From Brucella sp. BE17 (GTDB taxonomy: Bacteria > Pseudomonadota > Alphaproteobacteria > Rhizobiales > Rhizobiaceae): a stretch of 64,000 nucleotides of DNA. Numbering within the stretch: position 1 is the stretch's first letter; the number at the start of each line of letters is the position of its first letter. Of this stretch, positions 52,795-60,974 are shown piece by piece. Position numbers and translations under genes: made by a program. Below the pieces are notes generated by a model. The model worked only from the letters and a program-made list of their open reading frames with translations, was not told the DNA's origin and searched no databases. The stretch spans positions 1,116,001 through 1,180,000 of the forward strand of contig NZ_CP154467.1 in the NCBI RefSeq assembly GCF_039545455.1, in the 5' to 3' direction.

Positions 52795-53457
52795 CTATTC
52801 TGCAGGCGTTACCTGAACCCGTGATTTGCGCTGGCGACGCGGGCGGGCCTTGAAAAACCTGATGCCGATCACCGTAACAATGATCGTAAGAACGGTAATG
52901 CCGATGGCGAACCAGAACATATGGTCACTGTCCATGCGCGAGAACCAGCCCGCGCCGCGCCCTGCAAGCCAGCCCGGCAGGAACATCACCGGAGCCCAGA
53001 CCAGCGCAGAAAGCACGTTCGCACTCTGGAAGCGCGTCTGGTCCATCGACATCATGCCCGCAACCATTGGCACTGTACAGCGGACAGGCCCAAAAAAACG
53101 ACCAAGGAAGACGGCGAGAAAACCATAACGGCGGAAAAGAAGACGCGCACGCGCTACACCGCTACGGTGTTTGTTCAGCGGCCATTTATGCATGATGTTG
53201 CGGCCAAGCCACCAGCCGAGAAAATAGGAAATGATATCGCCAATCACCGCACCGATGATGGCACCGATAATAACGGGCAGCGGCTCTACGATTCCGGCTC
53301 CGACGAGACCGCCAATAGCGATCATGATCGGCGTTGCTGGAATGAACATGCCAACAATCGCGAGCGATTCCCCAAAAGCGATTAGTCCGACAATAGGACC
53401 AGCCCACGCCCGATGATCGGAAAGGAACTGCCCAATATCGCTGATAATGCTTTCCAT
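52795..53457 (-). CDS. DedA-family membrane protein
   Basis: 220 aa from the ATG at 53457, preceded by GAGG; fourteen upstream codons are unlikely to be used. It has the SNARE-associated/VTT (DedA) domain: AFGESLAIVGMFIPATPIMIAIGGLVG, IGAVIGDIISYFLGWWLGR and FLAVFLGRFFGPVRCTVPMVAGMMSM, with the conserved glycine- and arginine-rich re-entrant loops (GRFFGPVR). DedA proteins flip undecaprenyl phosphate or phospholipids and support membrane potential. The tail is basic (RPRRQRKSRVQ). Confidence 0.9.
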   Translation of the reverse strand: MESIISDIGQFLSDHRAWAGPIVGLIAFGESLAIVGMFIPATPIMIAIGGLVGAGIVEPLPVIIGAIIGAVIGDIISYFLGWWLGRNIMHKWPLNKHRSGVARARLLFRRYGFLAVFLGRFFGPVRCTVPMVAGMMSMDQTRFQSANVLSALVWAPVMFLPGWLAGRGAGWFSRMDSDHMFWFAIGITVLTIIVTVIGIRFFKARPRRQRKSRVQVTPAE

Positions 53458-54030
53458 GCCATCCTCAAATGCCGCAAACCGGATTTGGAAGCCGCCCAAA
53501 CCGCCTCTGTGTGTTCCGCCAGGTTTATCCGATGCACGAAACGCCTTGCGTGATCAATCTCTCTCCGACCGGCTGCATCTACTATCCGCCAATCGCGGCC
53601 TTTATATGCCTAACTTCCCAGATAAGCATCAAAAATTGATGACATGGCTGCGATATTTAAGACCTCTGAGAAAGTGCCGGTTTTGCGGCTATTTTCCGTA
53701 TCCAAAATTGGTGCAGGCGCGCCTGGACCCAGCCGCGCGTCGCATATGGCATCACCCGGCACCACTTACAACGCGCCGTCATTAAAAAACGCCGATTCCA
53801 ATCTGGAATCACGAACCGCGTGGCGTAAATAATATCCAAAAGTGTCGTTTCACACGTACTACCGAGCCTGCCAAGCCCAGCGATTGTCACTCGCGCAGTA
53901 CGGGATTGCGGTTTTTCTTGCCTGAATTTCATATTTTTCGGAAATAATTCGTTTCAAGGCTAGACAGCAAGAAAAGAGGCCGTTATAGAACCGCTCACTT
54001 CACCGGGGCCGCTGCCTCGGCAAAGCGAGT
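53458..54030. other. 573-bp intergenic region before tRNA-Lys
   Basis: No protein gene is convincing. It holds a candidate minus-strand small RNA (about 53784-53922, listed separately) and the tRNA promoter region. The segment 53460-53780 shows nothing I can name. Confidence 0.5.
53784..53922 (-). ncRNA. Candidate small RNA with promoter and terminator
   Basis: On the minus strand a sigma70-like promoter (TTGAAA at 53957-53952, 17-base spacer, ATATGA at 53934-53929) is followed about 115 bases later by a hairpin GATTCCA-GAT-TGGAATC whose base can be extended by CG pairs and which runs into TTTTTT (53790-53785). There is no matching gene on this strand. The resulting transcript would be about 140 nt. 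Purely sequence-based; a 91-codon frame also crosses this stretch. Confidence 0.35.
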
Positions 54031-54106
<76 letters not shown>

Positions 54107-54260
54107 ATCTTTTCAATAAGATACGCTTTAATTCCGCTGAACAGAGAACTTCCAGTTTACAATTAGACTACAACAATTTTTCTTACTTCCACCCCGTAAT
54201 CAGCGCCCACATTGCGGCGCGATCGCGGCGTCCTGACAGATAGGCTTCTTCCTTAAAAAT

Positions 54261-54280
54261 GGGCGGGAGTTACCCCGCCC
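54261..54280 (-). terminator. Terminator of the prohibitin-like gene
   Basis: GGGCGGG-AGTTAC-CCCGCCC. On the minus strand it is followed by ATTTTTAAGG, a T-run, eleven bases after the stop of the 54292-55164 gene. Confidence 0.8.
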
Positions 54281-54291
54281 GTAGAAACCTG

Positions 54292-55164
54292 TCAGTTCGA
54301 GTTTTCCTGACTGGTCAAGCTCAGCATGGGTATGGCGCCGTTCGGCAACATGGTGGTGGGCAATTGGCCATTCCATCTTTCAGCCTGCGTCAGCGAGACC
54401 AGTCCGGGATTATCCTTCAGAGCGTCACCGCGCGCCTTGATGGCTAACGCTTCGGCTTCGCCTTTCACGCGGATGGCCTCCGATTCGGCTTGAGCCTGAA
54501 CACGAACGGCATCTGCCTGAGCTTGCGCCTGTGCCTGCGTCACGGTAATTTCGGCCTGAACCTTTTCGCGTTCCGCATTTTGCCTCAGACGCTGGACTTC
54601 CACCTCCGCCAGCATGCGCTGTTCGATACTGGCCTCATAGGCATCGGAAAAATCGATGTTTTCAATCTGTACGCTATCGATAATCACCGGCCCGCTGACG
54701 CTTTTTTGGATTGCGTCAGCGATTTCCTGGTTGAGACGTCCACGTTCCTGAATGGCGGTGACGGCCGCAAACCTGCCAAACACGGTCTTGCTTTCTTCGA
54801 ACACCCGCCGCTCGACCAGACGCGACAAGAGACCGTCTTCACCACCATAATTGGCGTAGACATCTTCAACACGGTCCGGTGGAATGCGGTAATTGACCGA
54901 CAGGTTCATCGTCGCTGGTTGCTGGTCACGGCTATAGGCCTCCATGCCGTTATAGATCGCAGCTTTCGATTGCACCGATACGCGAACCACCGAATCTATG
55001 AACGGAATCTTGAAACCGAGACCGGGCTGCGCGACACCGGCAACAGCACCATAACGCAGGATAACACCGCGCTCTCCCTCGTCCACGGTGTACCATGAGC
55101 CAAGGACGATGCTTAAAAGCATCAAACCTATCAAACCGGCAATCATTGTTGAAAAATGGCGCAT
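54292..55164 (-). CDS. SPFH/Band 7 (prohibitin-like) membrane protein
   Basis: 290 aa from the ATG at 55164, preceded by AGGAG. A single N-terminal helix (MIAGLIGLMLLSIVLGSWYTV) is followed by the SPFH domain (EGERGVILRYGAVAGVAQPGLGFKIPFIDSVVRV region; landmark GVAQPGLGFKIPFID) and, from about residue 190, a long Ala/Glu/Gln-rich coiled coil with AQAQAQADAVRVQAQAESE. It should form large rings or lipid-domain scaffolds at the inner membrane. It resembles prohibitins and HflC, but no HflK partner is adjacent. Monocistronic. Confidence 0.88.
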   Translation of the reverse strand: MRHFSTMIAGLIGLMLLSIVLGSWYTVDEGERGVILRYGAVAGVAQPGLGFKIPFIDSVVRVSVQSKAAIYNGMEAYSRDQQPATMNLSVNYRIPPDRVEDVYANYGGEDGLLSRLVERRVFEESKTVFGRFAAVTAIQERGRLNQEIADAIQKSVSGPVIIDSVQIENIDFSDAYEASIEQRMLAEVEVQRLRQNAEREKVQAEITVTQAQAQAQADAVRVQAQAESEAIRVKGEAEALAIKARGDALKDNPGLVSLTQAERWNGQLPTTMLPNGAIPMLSLTSQENSN

Positions 55165-55418
55165 GATCTCTCCTGTGGCGCGGGTTCCTATTCTGGAGAT
55201 TTCTATAGCCACCTCGCAAAAAAAAGGAAGCTGAAACACCACATGAGGTCAGATCAAAGCATTCTTTCCCCAGTCATAGTTCGATACGTTTTTTGCTTTC
55301 GACCAGAACATTACAGATAATTAACTGGCATATTCACTTCCGGTTCATCTAAAAAGAACGAAGTTACTCACATGCCATCTGACGGCATCCCTGTAAAGAG
55401 TAATGGAGCCAAGTTATC

Positions 55419-55937
55419 ATGAACTATAAAACCGCAATTATTGCTGCACTCGCAACATCTTTACTTAGCGCATCGGCTATGGCGCAGGATAATTCAGCTG
55501 CCAAGAGCGAAGGGCAGGAAGCCCCGGCCGCAACAGTTCAGGATAAGGACCTCAAAGGTAAGCGCGGCCCCATCGATCTGGAAAAATTCTCGCGTATGGA
55601 TGAATTGAAAGCCGCTGACACTGATGGCGATGGCGTGCTGTCGCGTGCCGAGATCGAAGCGCTGGTGCAAAAGCGCATTGTTCAGCGTGCTGCCGACCGT
55701 TTGGAACGCCGCCTTGACATCAATGGCGACGGCAAGGTGACGCTGGCCGAGGTGGAAAACCAGCGTAAAAAGGAATTCGCAGCACTTGACCGCAACGAAG
55801 ACGGCAAGATTGACCGCACAGAAATGCGCGCCGCACACAAGTATCGCGGCGGCAAAGGTTTTGGGCATAAGCATCATCACCGTGCGAGCCATCAAAAAGG
55901 TGGTGAGCATAAGGGTGGCGTTTCCAAAGCCCAATAA
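55419..55937 (+). CDS. Secreted EF-hand calcium-binding protein with His-rich tail
   Basis: 172 aa with a signal peptide ending in SASAMA. Three EF-hand loops are visible: DTDGDGVLSRAE at residue 67, DINGDGKVTLAE at residue 100 and DRNEDGKIDRTE at residue 124, all with the D-x-D/N-x-D-G-x-x-x-x-x-E pattern. The C-terminal tail (FGHKHHHRASHQKGGEHKGG) is rich in His and Lys and could bind transition metals. AATGGAGCC precedes the ATG. Probably a periplasmic calcium buffer or sensor. Monocistronic, with its own terminator. Confidence 0.88.
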   Translation: MNYKTAIIAALATSLLSASAMAQDNSAAKSEGQEAPAATVQDKDLKGKRGPIDLEKFSRMDELKAADTDGDGVLSRAEIEALVQKRIVQRAADRLERRLDINGDGKVTLAEVENQRKKEFAALDRNEDGKIDRTEMRAAHKYRGGKGFGHKHHHRASHQKGGEHKGGVSKAQ

Positions 55938-56042
55938 CGAATGTTATCCAGCTGGTGGCACGGGGCCGGCTGGAGCATTTTGGAGCGGTGGTTTTCCATA
56001 GACCGTAACCGCTCCGATAGAGCCTCAGGAGCAGCGCAAACG

Positions 56043-56069
56043 AAAGCCCGGGTCCCTCGCCCGGGCTTT
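56043..56069. terminator. Terminator after the EF-hand gene
   Basis: AAAGCCCGGG-TCCCTCG-CCCGGGCTTT, a perfect 10-bp stem. It lies between the convergent EF-hand gene and the 673-aa gene and can serve both. Confidence 0.75.
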
Positions 56070-56128
56070 CACATTTCAGGTGCGGGTCACACCTCTTTTT
56101 GAGAGTGATATTACCATCAAGCTGGTAA

Positions 56129-58150
56129 TTATTCCGCCTTTGCTTCGATATCCACCTTGTCGAGCAGCAGAAGCGGATTTTGGGAGGCGCTCACCATCTC
56201 CAGCATACCAAGCCCCTTTTCGGCTTTCGATTTGACCGTCAGTTCAAAAATGTTCGGCTTGGCCAAGAAGGCTGAGAAGGCAGTTGCAACCTGCTCCAGC
56301 TTGGGCTGATCGGCTGCAACTTGCTGGATAAAGACAGTTGCACCCATTACCAGAGCACTGCGTGCGTCTTCCTCGCTCATGTCGTTTTCTTCTGCATAAA
56401 GCTTGAGTGCCTTGCCAATCAGTCCCTTTTCCTCAATCCTGAGCTTGGCTTCACGTGGCCTGATGCCAAGCGCTGCCACCTGCGTCATCACCTTGTCACC
56501 AGAGAACATCTGATCAGTAAAACCACCAAGTAGGCCGGAGAAGGCAAAGCGTCCCATATCCTGACCACTAACTGAAATATCCTCAATGACGAGATCCTGT
56601 TTTTCCTCATTCCAGGTAACAGCGACATTAGAGGACAGCGTAACCTTGTCGTAACCGAGCTTGTGCAGCTTCTCATAGAGCTCATGCTGGCTGGAAGGTG
56701 GCACCGGGAACGACATGTCTTCATAGCTGACACGGATATCTGTCGGGATCCCGTTTTTCGGCTTTTTCAAAGCGACTTCATAATTTTTCAGCGAAAATTG
56801 GACCCGCTCTGGAACAACACTCTTATCTTGCTCAGCTGCCTGCTCATTATCATCCGCATCCGCAAGCTGCTTGTTGGGCAAATCAGCGTCAATACCCGCC
56901 ACGCGCAGGGTACCGAATTCGGGCATAAGCGTTGTAAAGGGGAAATTTTCGGCTTCATCCTCACTCAGCGCGCTCAGCTTTTTCAAAGCGTCGGCAGTGG
57001 TAGCCCAGGAAAAGCCCCGCATCGATGCTTCATCTGCTTTCAGATAATCCGCATCCTTGGTGATCGAGATGCCTTTGACAGATGCATCCATGCTCTTATT
57101 ATCGAAGGCAATCGTCACCTTGGCGATTTCACCCGTCTGCTTGTCGGTCTCCGTTGGATCGATCTTGATGCCATTGATTTCGACATCACCCTTGCCGATC
57201 GTATCAATAAGGGCAATCAGGCGCAGAAAAAACTCACGCTGCTCGGCAGGCGTCAGATCATCCGGGTTCTCAACCGCAGCAATCTTTTCCACCAGCTCTG
57301 AAAACGGTTCTTCGGGCATACGCATGCTAAAGCCCTGACTACGAATTTCGTCGTAGCTGACATTAGCCTGATTGCTTTTGACAACGATATTCTTTGCTGA
57401 AAGCGGGCCGTAAACCGGCCTTGGTTCCTTATCGTCGGGTCCGGCTTTTTCCGTATAGAGGCGAGCCAAAAAGACGCCATCAATGCCTTTCGCTTCCGTC
57501 TGCCCGACTGTGCCGGTCATTTGTTCGTTGACAGATTTCCCTTCAGCATCGAGCGTGTTGACGTCTAGATCAAACGAAGCACTACCGGCTGAATACCGCG
57601 CGACATGGCCTTGCTTGATGTCATTGAGCTGCACATCCTTATAGACGACCTTCTGTTCCTTGCCAGCCAGCGTCTGAACCACGTTGATTTCCGGAGCGGC
57701 AACAGTTTTTGCCGAAAAACGGCTGACACGTTCGGCCAGTGTCAGGTGGCTATTGCCAAAAGTTTCGCGCAGTTTTGAAATATCGAAATCGGCGCCGTCG
57801 ATCTTGAGGTTTGGAATGGCGATCCGGTAATTGGCAAAGCCGGTTTCAACACCTGATGCGTCGAGCATGCCCGTCAGGAACAGGAATTTCGGACGTCCCT
57901 CGACGGACGCGATGCGAACATCGGACCCATCCTTCAACGGCAGCGCCACATTGGTGAGATGAATGCGGCCCAGAAAATCAGCCGAAATAGAATCTGCCTT
58001 GCCACCGCGCTTATCAAGCTGTGATGCAATGGTCTTTTCCAGTGTGAGTTTGTACCCGATGGCCCCGGCAGCCGCTATCGCGATGACTGCCACCGCTGCC
58101 CAAAGCGCCTTGCGACCGCCCTTACGAGGGGCATTCTTTGCCTGCTCCAC
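56129..58150 (-). CDS. Large membrane-anchored protein of unknown function
   Basis: 673 aa from the GTG at 58150, chosen because AAAGGAAG lies six bases upstream; an ATG at 58180 and a TTG at 58189 are weaker alternatives. One N-terminal helix (ALWAAVAVIAIAAAGAIGY) is followed by about 630 residues without further helices, probably periplasmic and beta-rich, with repeated patterns such as IHLTNVALPLKDGSDVRI, IAIPNLKIDGADFDISKL, VEINGIKIDPTETD and LRVAGIDADLPNK. These resemble the parallel-beta architecture of AsmA/YdgA-type proteins, but I cannot assign a family. The protein is acidic. Neighbours give no clue. Confidence 0.75.
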   Translation of the reverse strand: MEQAKNAPRKGGRKALWAAVAVIAIAAAGAIGYKLTLEKTIASQLDKRGGKADSISADFLGRIHLTNVALPLKDGSDVRIASVEGRPKFLFLTGMLDASGVETGFANYRIAIPNLKIDGADFDISKLRETFGNSHLTLAERVSRFSAKTVAAPEINVVQTLAGKEQKVVYKDVQLNDIKQGHVARYSAGSASFDLDVNTLDAEGKSVNEQMTGTVGQTEAKGIDGVFLARLYTEKAGPDDKEPRPVYGPLSAKNIVVKSNQANVSYDEIRSQGFSMRMPEEPFSELVEKIAAVENPDDLTPAEQREFFLRLIALIDTIGKGDVEINGIKIDPTETDKQTGEIAKVTIAFDNKSMDASVKGISITKDADYLKADEASMRGFSWATTADALKKLSALSEDEAENFPFTTLMPEFGTLRVAGIDADLPNKQLADADDNEQAAEQDKSVVPERVQFSLKNYEVALKKPKNGIPTDIRVSYEDMSFPVPPSSQHELYEKLHKLGYDKVTLSSNVAVTWNEEKQDLVIEDISVSGQDMGRFAFSGLLGGFTDQMFSGDKVMTQVAALGIRPREAKLRIEEKGLIGKALKLYAEENDMSEEDARSALVMGATVFIQQVAADQPKLEQVATAFSAFLAKPNIFELTVKSKAEKGLGMLEMVSASQNPLLLLDKVDIEAKAE

Positions 58151-58351
58151 GATATTCTTCCTTTCAGCGCAATTACACATAGTGCTCAAGCAATCGGGTT
58201 AGGGCGTCGCGCACGCAGACGGAAAGTCGCAGTATTGCACGAACACGGCTCAAACAACGGCTTGATCACATTGCCTGAAACACAGGCACAAAAGCTCTAG
58301 CCAGCCCGATTTGCGCTTGCAAGCAGGAACACAATTTATTGTCCAGTTTTA

Positions 58352-59128
58352 TCAGGATTCAATGCGTTGTTTCGGCTGCACGACAAGATCGCCATCTAGC
58401 CGGATGATATGCGCATGAATGCCATAGACAAGTTCAAGCAATGCGGGCGTCAGTACAGCTTCCGGCTCGCCATCCGCAACGACATGGCCCTTATCCAGCA
58501 CGATCAACCGCGTACAATACTGCGCAGCAAGCCCAAGGTCATGCAGCGATGCAATTACAGTTTTTCCCTCCGTGGCCAAGCAGGTGAAACTCTTCATCAG
58601 GCCAAGCTGATGCGCCGGATCAAGCCCTGCAACCGGCTCGTCAGCCAGAACAAACGCCGTATCCTGCGCCAGAACGCGGGCAATCAACACCCGTGCCCGC
58701 TCACCGCCGGAAAGCTCGCTCACCGGTCGGTCGCGAAAATGCGAAATATCCGTGCGCTGCATGGCGGCCTCAATCAACGTTTCATCTTCTTTGTCGAGGC
58801 CTGTAAAAACCGGCTTTAACGCCGAGCGTCCCAGTGAAACCAGCATCTGCACCGAAACTGGCCATGCTACGTCACGCTCTTGCGGCAGATAGGCAAGCGC
58901 GCGTGCTCGTTCAGATGCTTTCATCCGTCGTAAGTCAGAGCCATCAAGCGTCATATCACCCTTTGCAGGCAACAGCCCCAACAATGCGCGCAAAAGAGTC
59001 GTCTTGCCCGCACCGTTCGGTCCGATCAGGCCGATTAGCTCCCCCGGTTTCGCTTCGAAATGCACGTCGTGCAGCACAGGCTTGCGTGCCAGCGAAACGC
59101 TGAGGTTTTTGACCGAAAGCACACTCAT
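58352..59128 (-). CDS. btuD: ABC transporter ATPase BtuD (vitamin B12 uptake)
   Basis: 258 aa from the ATG at 59128, which overlaps the permease stop as ATGA. Walker A is GLIGPNGAGKTTLLRALLG, the signature motif VSELSGGERARVLIARVLAQ, Walker B FVLADEPVAGLDP, and the H-loop histidine is in VIASLHDLGLAAQYC. The FecCD/BtuCD-type ATPase family also serves iron chelates and heme. The B12 assignment comes from the btuB-btuF-btuC-btuD order behind a cobalamin riboswitch. Confidence 0.9.
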   Translation of the reverse strand: MSVLSVKNLSVSLARKPVLHDVHFEAKPGELIGLIGPNGAGKTTLLRALLGLLPAKGDMTLDGSDLRRMKASERARALAYLPQERDVAWPVSVQMLVSLGRSALKPVFTGLDKEDETLIEAAMQRTDISHFRDRPVSELSGGERARVLIARVLAQDTAFVLADEPVAGLDPAHQLGLMKSFTCLATEGKTVIASLHDLGLAAQYCTRLIVLDKGHVVADGEPEAVLTPALLELVYGIHAHIIRLDGDLVVQPKQRIES

Positions 59129-60126
59129 AGAAGCCGCCTTCGATATTTGAAAACCAGCCACAGGAAGAAAGGCGCGCCAATGATCGCGGTCAACACGCCC
59201 AGCTTCAATTCACGCCCCGGCATCAGAACCCGCCCGGCAACATCTGCCGCAAGCAGCAGTGCCGCGCCACCCAGAGCGCTTGCAAGCAGAAGCCGTGAGG
59301 GTTTTGCACCCACCAGCGGGCGCAAGAGATGTGGAACCACAAGCCCGACAAAGCCGATGGCACCCGCCACCGCCGTCGACGCGCCAACGCAAGCAGCGGT
59401 CCCAAGGATCGCAAAAAGCTGCACCTGCGTGAGATTAACACCCATACTGGCCGCGGCATCCGATCCAAGCGTGAGACTATCGAGCGAACGGCCCAGAGCA
59501 AGCAGCATGGCCCAGCCGATCAGGATGAAGGGGGCAGCCAACATCACATGCGTCATCGAGCGGTCCGCAAGCGAACCCAGCATCCAGAACACGATCTCCA
59601 TAGCAGCAAAGGGATTGGGCGATAGGTTAAGCGCAAGTGCTGTCAGTGCGCCTGCAAGGCTGGTGACGGCAACCCCTGCCAGAATAACGGCCAAGGTCCC
59701 GGCATCGCGGCCTGCAAGCAGCTTGACGAGAAAGACCGAGACAAAGGCACCCAAGAGGGCCAACAACGGCAACGCCAGCGGAAACAGCACTGAAAGTCCA
59801 CTATAAATGGCAATCACCGCGCCAAAGGAAGCAGAAGCGCTGACGCCAAGCAACCCCGGTTCAGCCAATGGATTGCGCAGATAACCTTGAAGTGCTGCAC
59901 CTGAAAGACCGAGCGACGCACCAATCATCACCGCTAGAAGTGCGCGCGGCAGGCGGATTTCACGCATGACCAGAACGATTGCATCGCCCTCCCCCCCGAG
60001 CAGCGCACGGATACTGGCCCCCGGGCTGAGCGCTGCCGGGCCAATCAGTATTGAGAGCGCGAAGAGTACCACGACCAGAGCCGTAAGCGCCGCCAACAGA
60101 AGATAAAAACGCTCCGTTTCAGTCAC
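59125..60126 (-). CDS. btuC: ABC transporter permease BtuC (FecCD family)
   Basis: 333 aa from a GTG at 60126 that overlaps the btuF stop by eight bases; the frame is open 50 codons further upstream, inside btuF. It has about ten helices and family motifs LRLPRALLAVMIGASLGLSGAALQGYLRNPLAEPGLLGVSASASFGAV in region, landmarked by GLSGAALQGYLRNPLA and GLLGVSASASFGA, and GAIGFVGLVVPHLLRPLVG near the end. It forms the channel with BtuD. Confidence 0.92.
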   Translation of the reverse strand: MTETERFYLLLAALTALVVVLFALSILIGPAALSPGASIRALLGGEGDAIVLVMREIRLPRALLAVMIGASLGLSGAALQGYLRNPLAEPGLLGVSASASFGAVIAIYSGLSVLFPLALPLLALLGAFVSVFLVKLLAGRDAGTLAVILAGVAVTSLAGALTALALNLSPNPFAAMEIVFWMLGSLADRSMTHVMLAAPFILIGWAMLLALGRSLDSLTLGSDAAASMGVNLTQVQLFAILGTAACVGASTAVAGAIGFVGLVVPHLLRPLVGAKPSRLLLASALGGAALLLAADVAGRVLMPGRELKLGVLTAIIGAPFFLWLVFKYRRRLL

Positions 60127-60958
60127 GCGCCGCCTCCGCAAGCCTTGCCACTGCATCCACACTGAATGGCCCACCGCAAACGGTGAGATTATCGGGGAGC
60201 GTAATGGGTTTTGCCTTTGCTTCCAGCGCACGCAAAGCCGGATGTTCGAAATTCTGCTTGGCAAGAGATGGCGCACGATCCCGCTCGCTTCGCACCAGAA
60301 TATCCGGTTTTTCCATCACCAGTATTTCCAGCGGGATGAACGCGGCCCCTTTGACGCCTGCTCTCTCAGCAAGATTATCCAGCCCAGCGATCCGCACCGC
60401 ATCGTCAATCAGCGTGCCGCGCCCCGCCGTATAACTATTGGCATAATAAAGCGCGATGCTGCGCTTGTGCTGCGGTTTAGGGATTGCAGCCAGCCGCCCC
60501 TTCATCGCTCTTACCGCTTCATCGGCTTGCGCTTGTCGTCCTAACAATGCACCCATGCGCTCCAAATGCGCGAAAACATCGTCAAAGGAGCGTGCAGGCG
60601 CAAATTCCTCAACACGCATGCCAAGCCTGCGCAACAGGCCAACCGTTGCACGCGACGAAAAAGTCCCGGCAAGCACCAGGTCCGGTTTCATCAGGAAGAT
60701 TTCCTCCGCCTGCGCATGGTTCATCGGCAGACGTTCCGCCTTCTCGCTCATCACCGAGAGCATGGCATCGCGCGAAAGATAGGAGACCGATTGCAACTGC
60801 CCTTCACCCGCAAGCAGCATCGCCAGTTGGTCGGTACAGACATTGATCGATACAACGCGTTTTGGCACCGCTTGCGCCTTGGCTGCCAAGGGCGTGAACA
60901 GGACGCAACAGAGCGCAAGCCCAAGCCTGCTCCGGACAGTCCCTGTTCGTTTTTTCAT
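60119..60958 (-). CDS. btuF: Periplasmic vitamin B12-binding protein BtuF
   Basis: 279 aa with signal peptide (LGLALCCVLFTPLAAKAQA). It has the type III periplasmic binding fold: RVVSINVCTDQLAMLLAG at the N-terminus, FLMKPDLVLAGTFSSRATVGLLRRLG, a helical backbone, and a second lobe with ALYYANSYTAGRGTLIDDAVRIAGLDNLA. Related proteins bind cobalamin or ferric siderophores. The context (riboswitch, btuB, btuCD) supports B12. It starts 16 bases before the end of the gap to btuB, and overlaps btuC. Confidence 0.88.
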   Translation of the reverse strand: MKKRTGTVRSRLGLALCCVLFTPLAAKAQAVPKRVVSINVCTDQLAMLLAGEGQLQSVSYLSRDAMLSVMSEKAERLPMNHAQAEEIFLMKPDLVLAGTFSSRATVGLLRRLGMRVEEFAPARSFDDVFAHLERMGALLGRQAQADEAVRAMKGRLAAIPKPQHKRSIALYYANSYTAGRGTLIDDAVRIAGLDNLAERAGVKGAAFIPLEILVMEKPDILVRSERDRAPSLAKQNFEHPALRALEAKAKPITLPDNLTVCGGPFSVDAVARLAEAARD

Positions 60959-60974
60959 GTGTGCATACTCGCAA

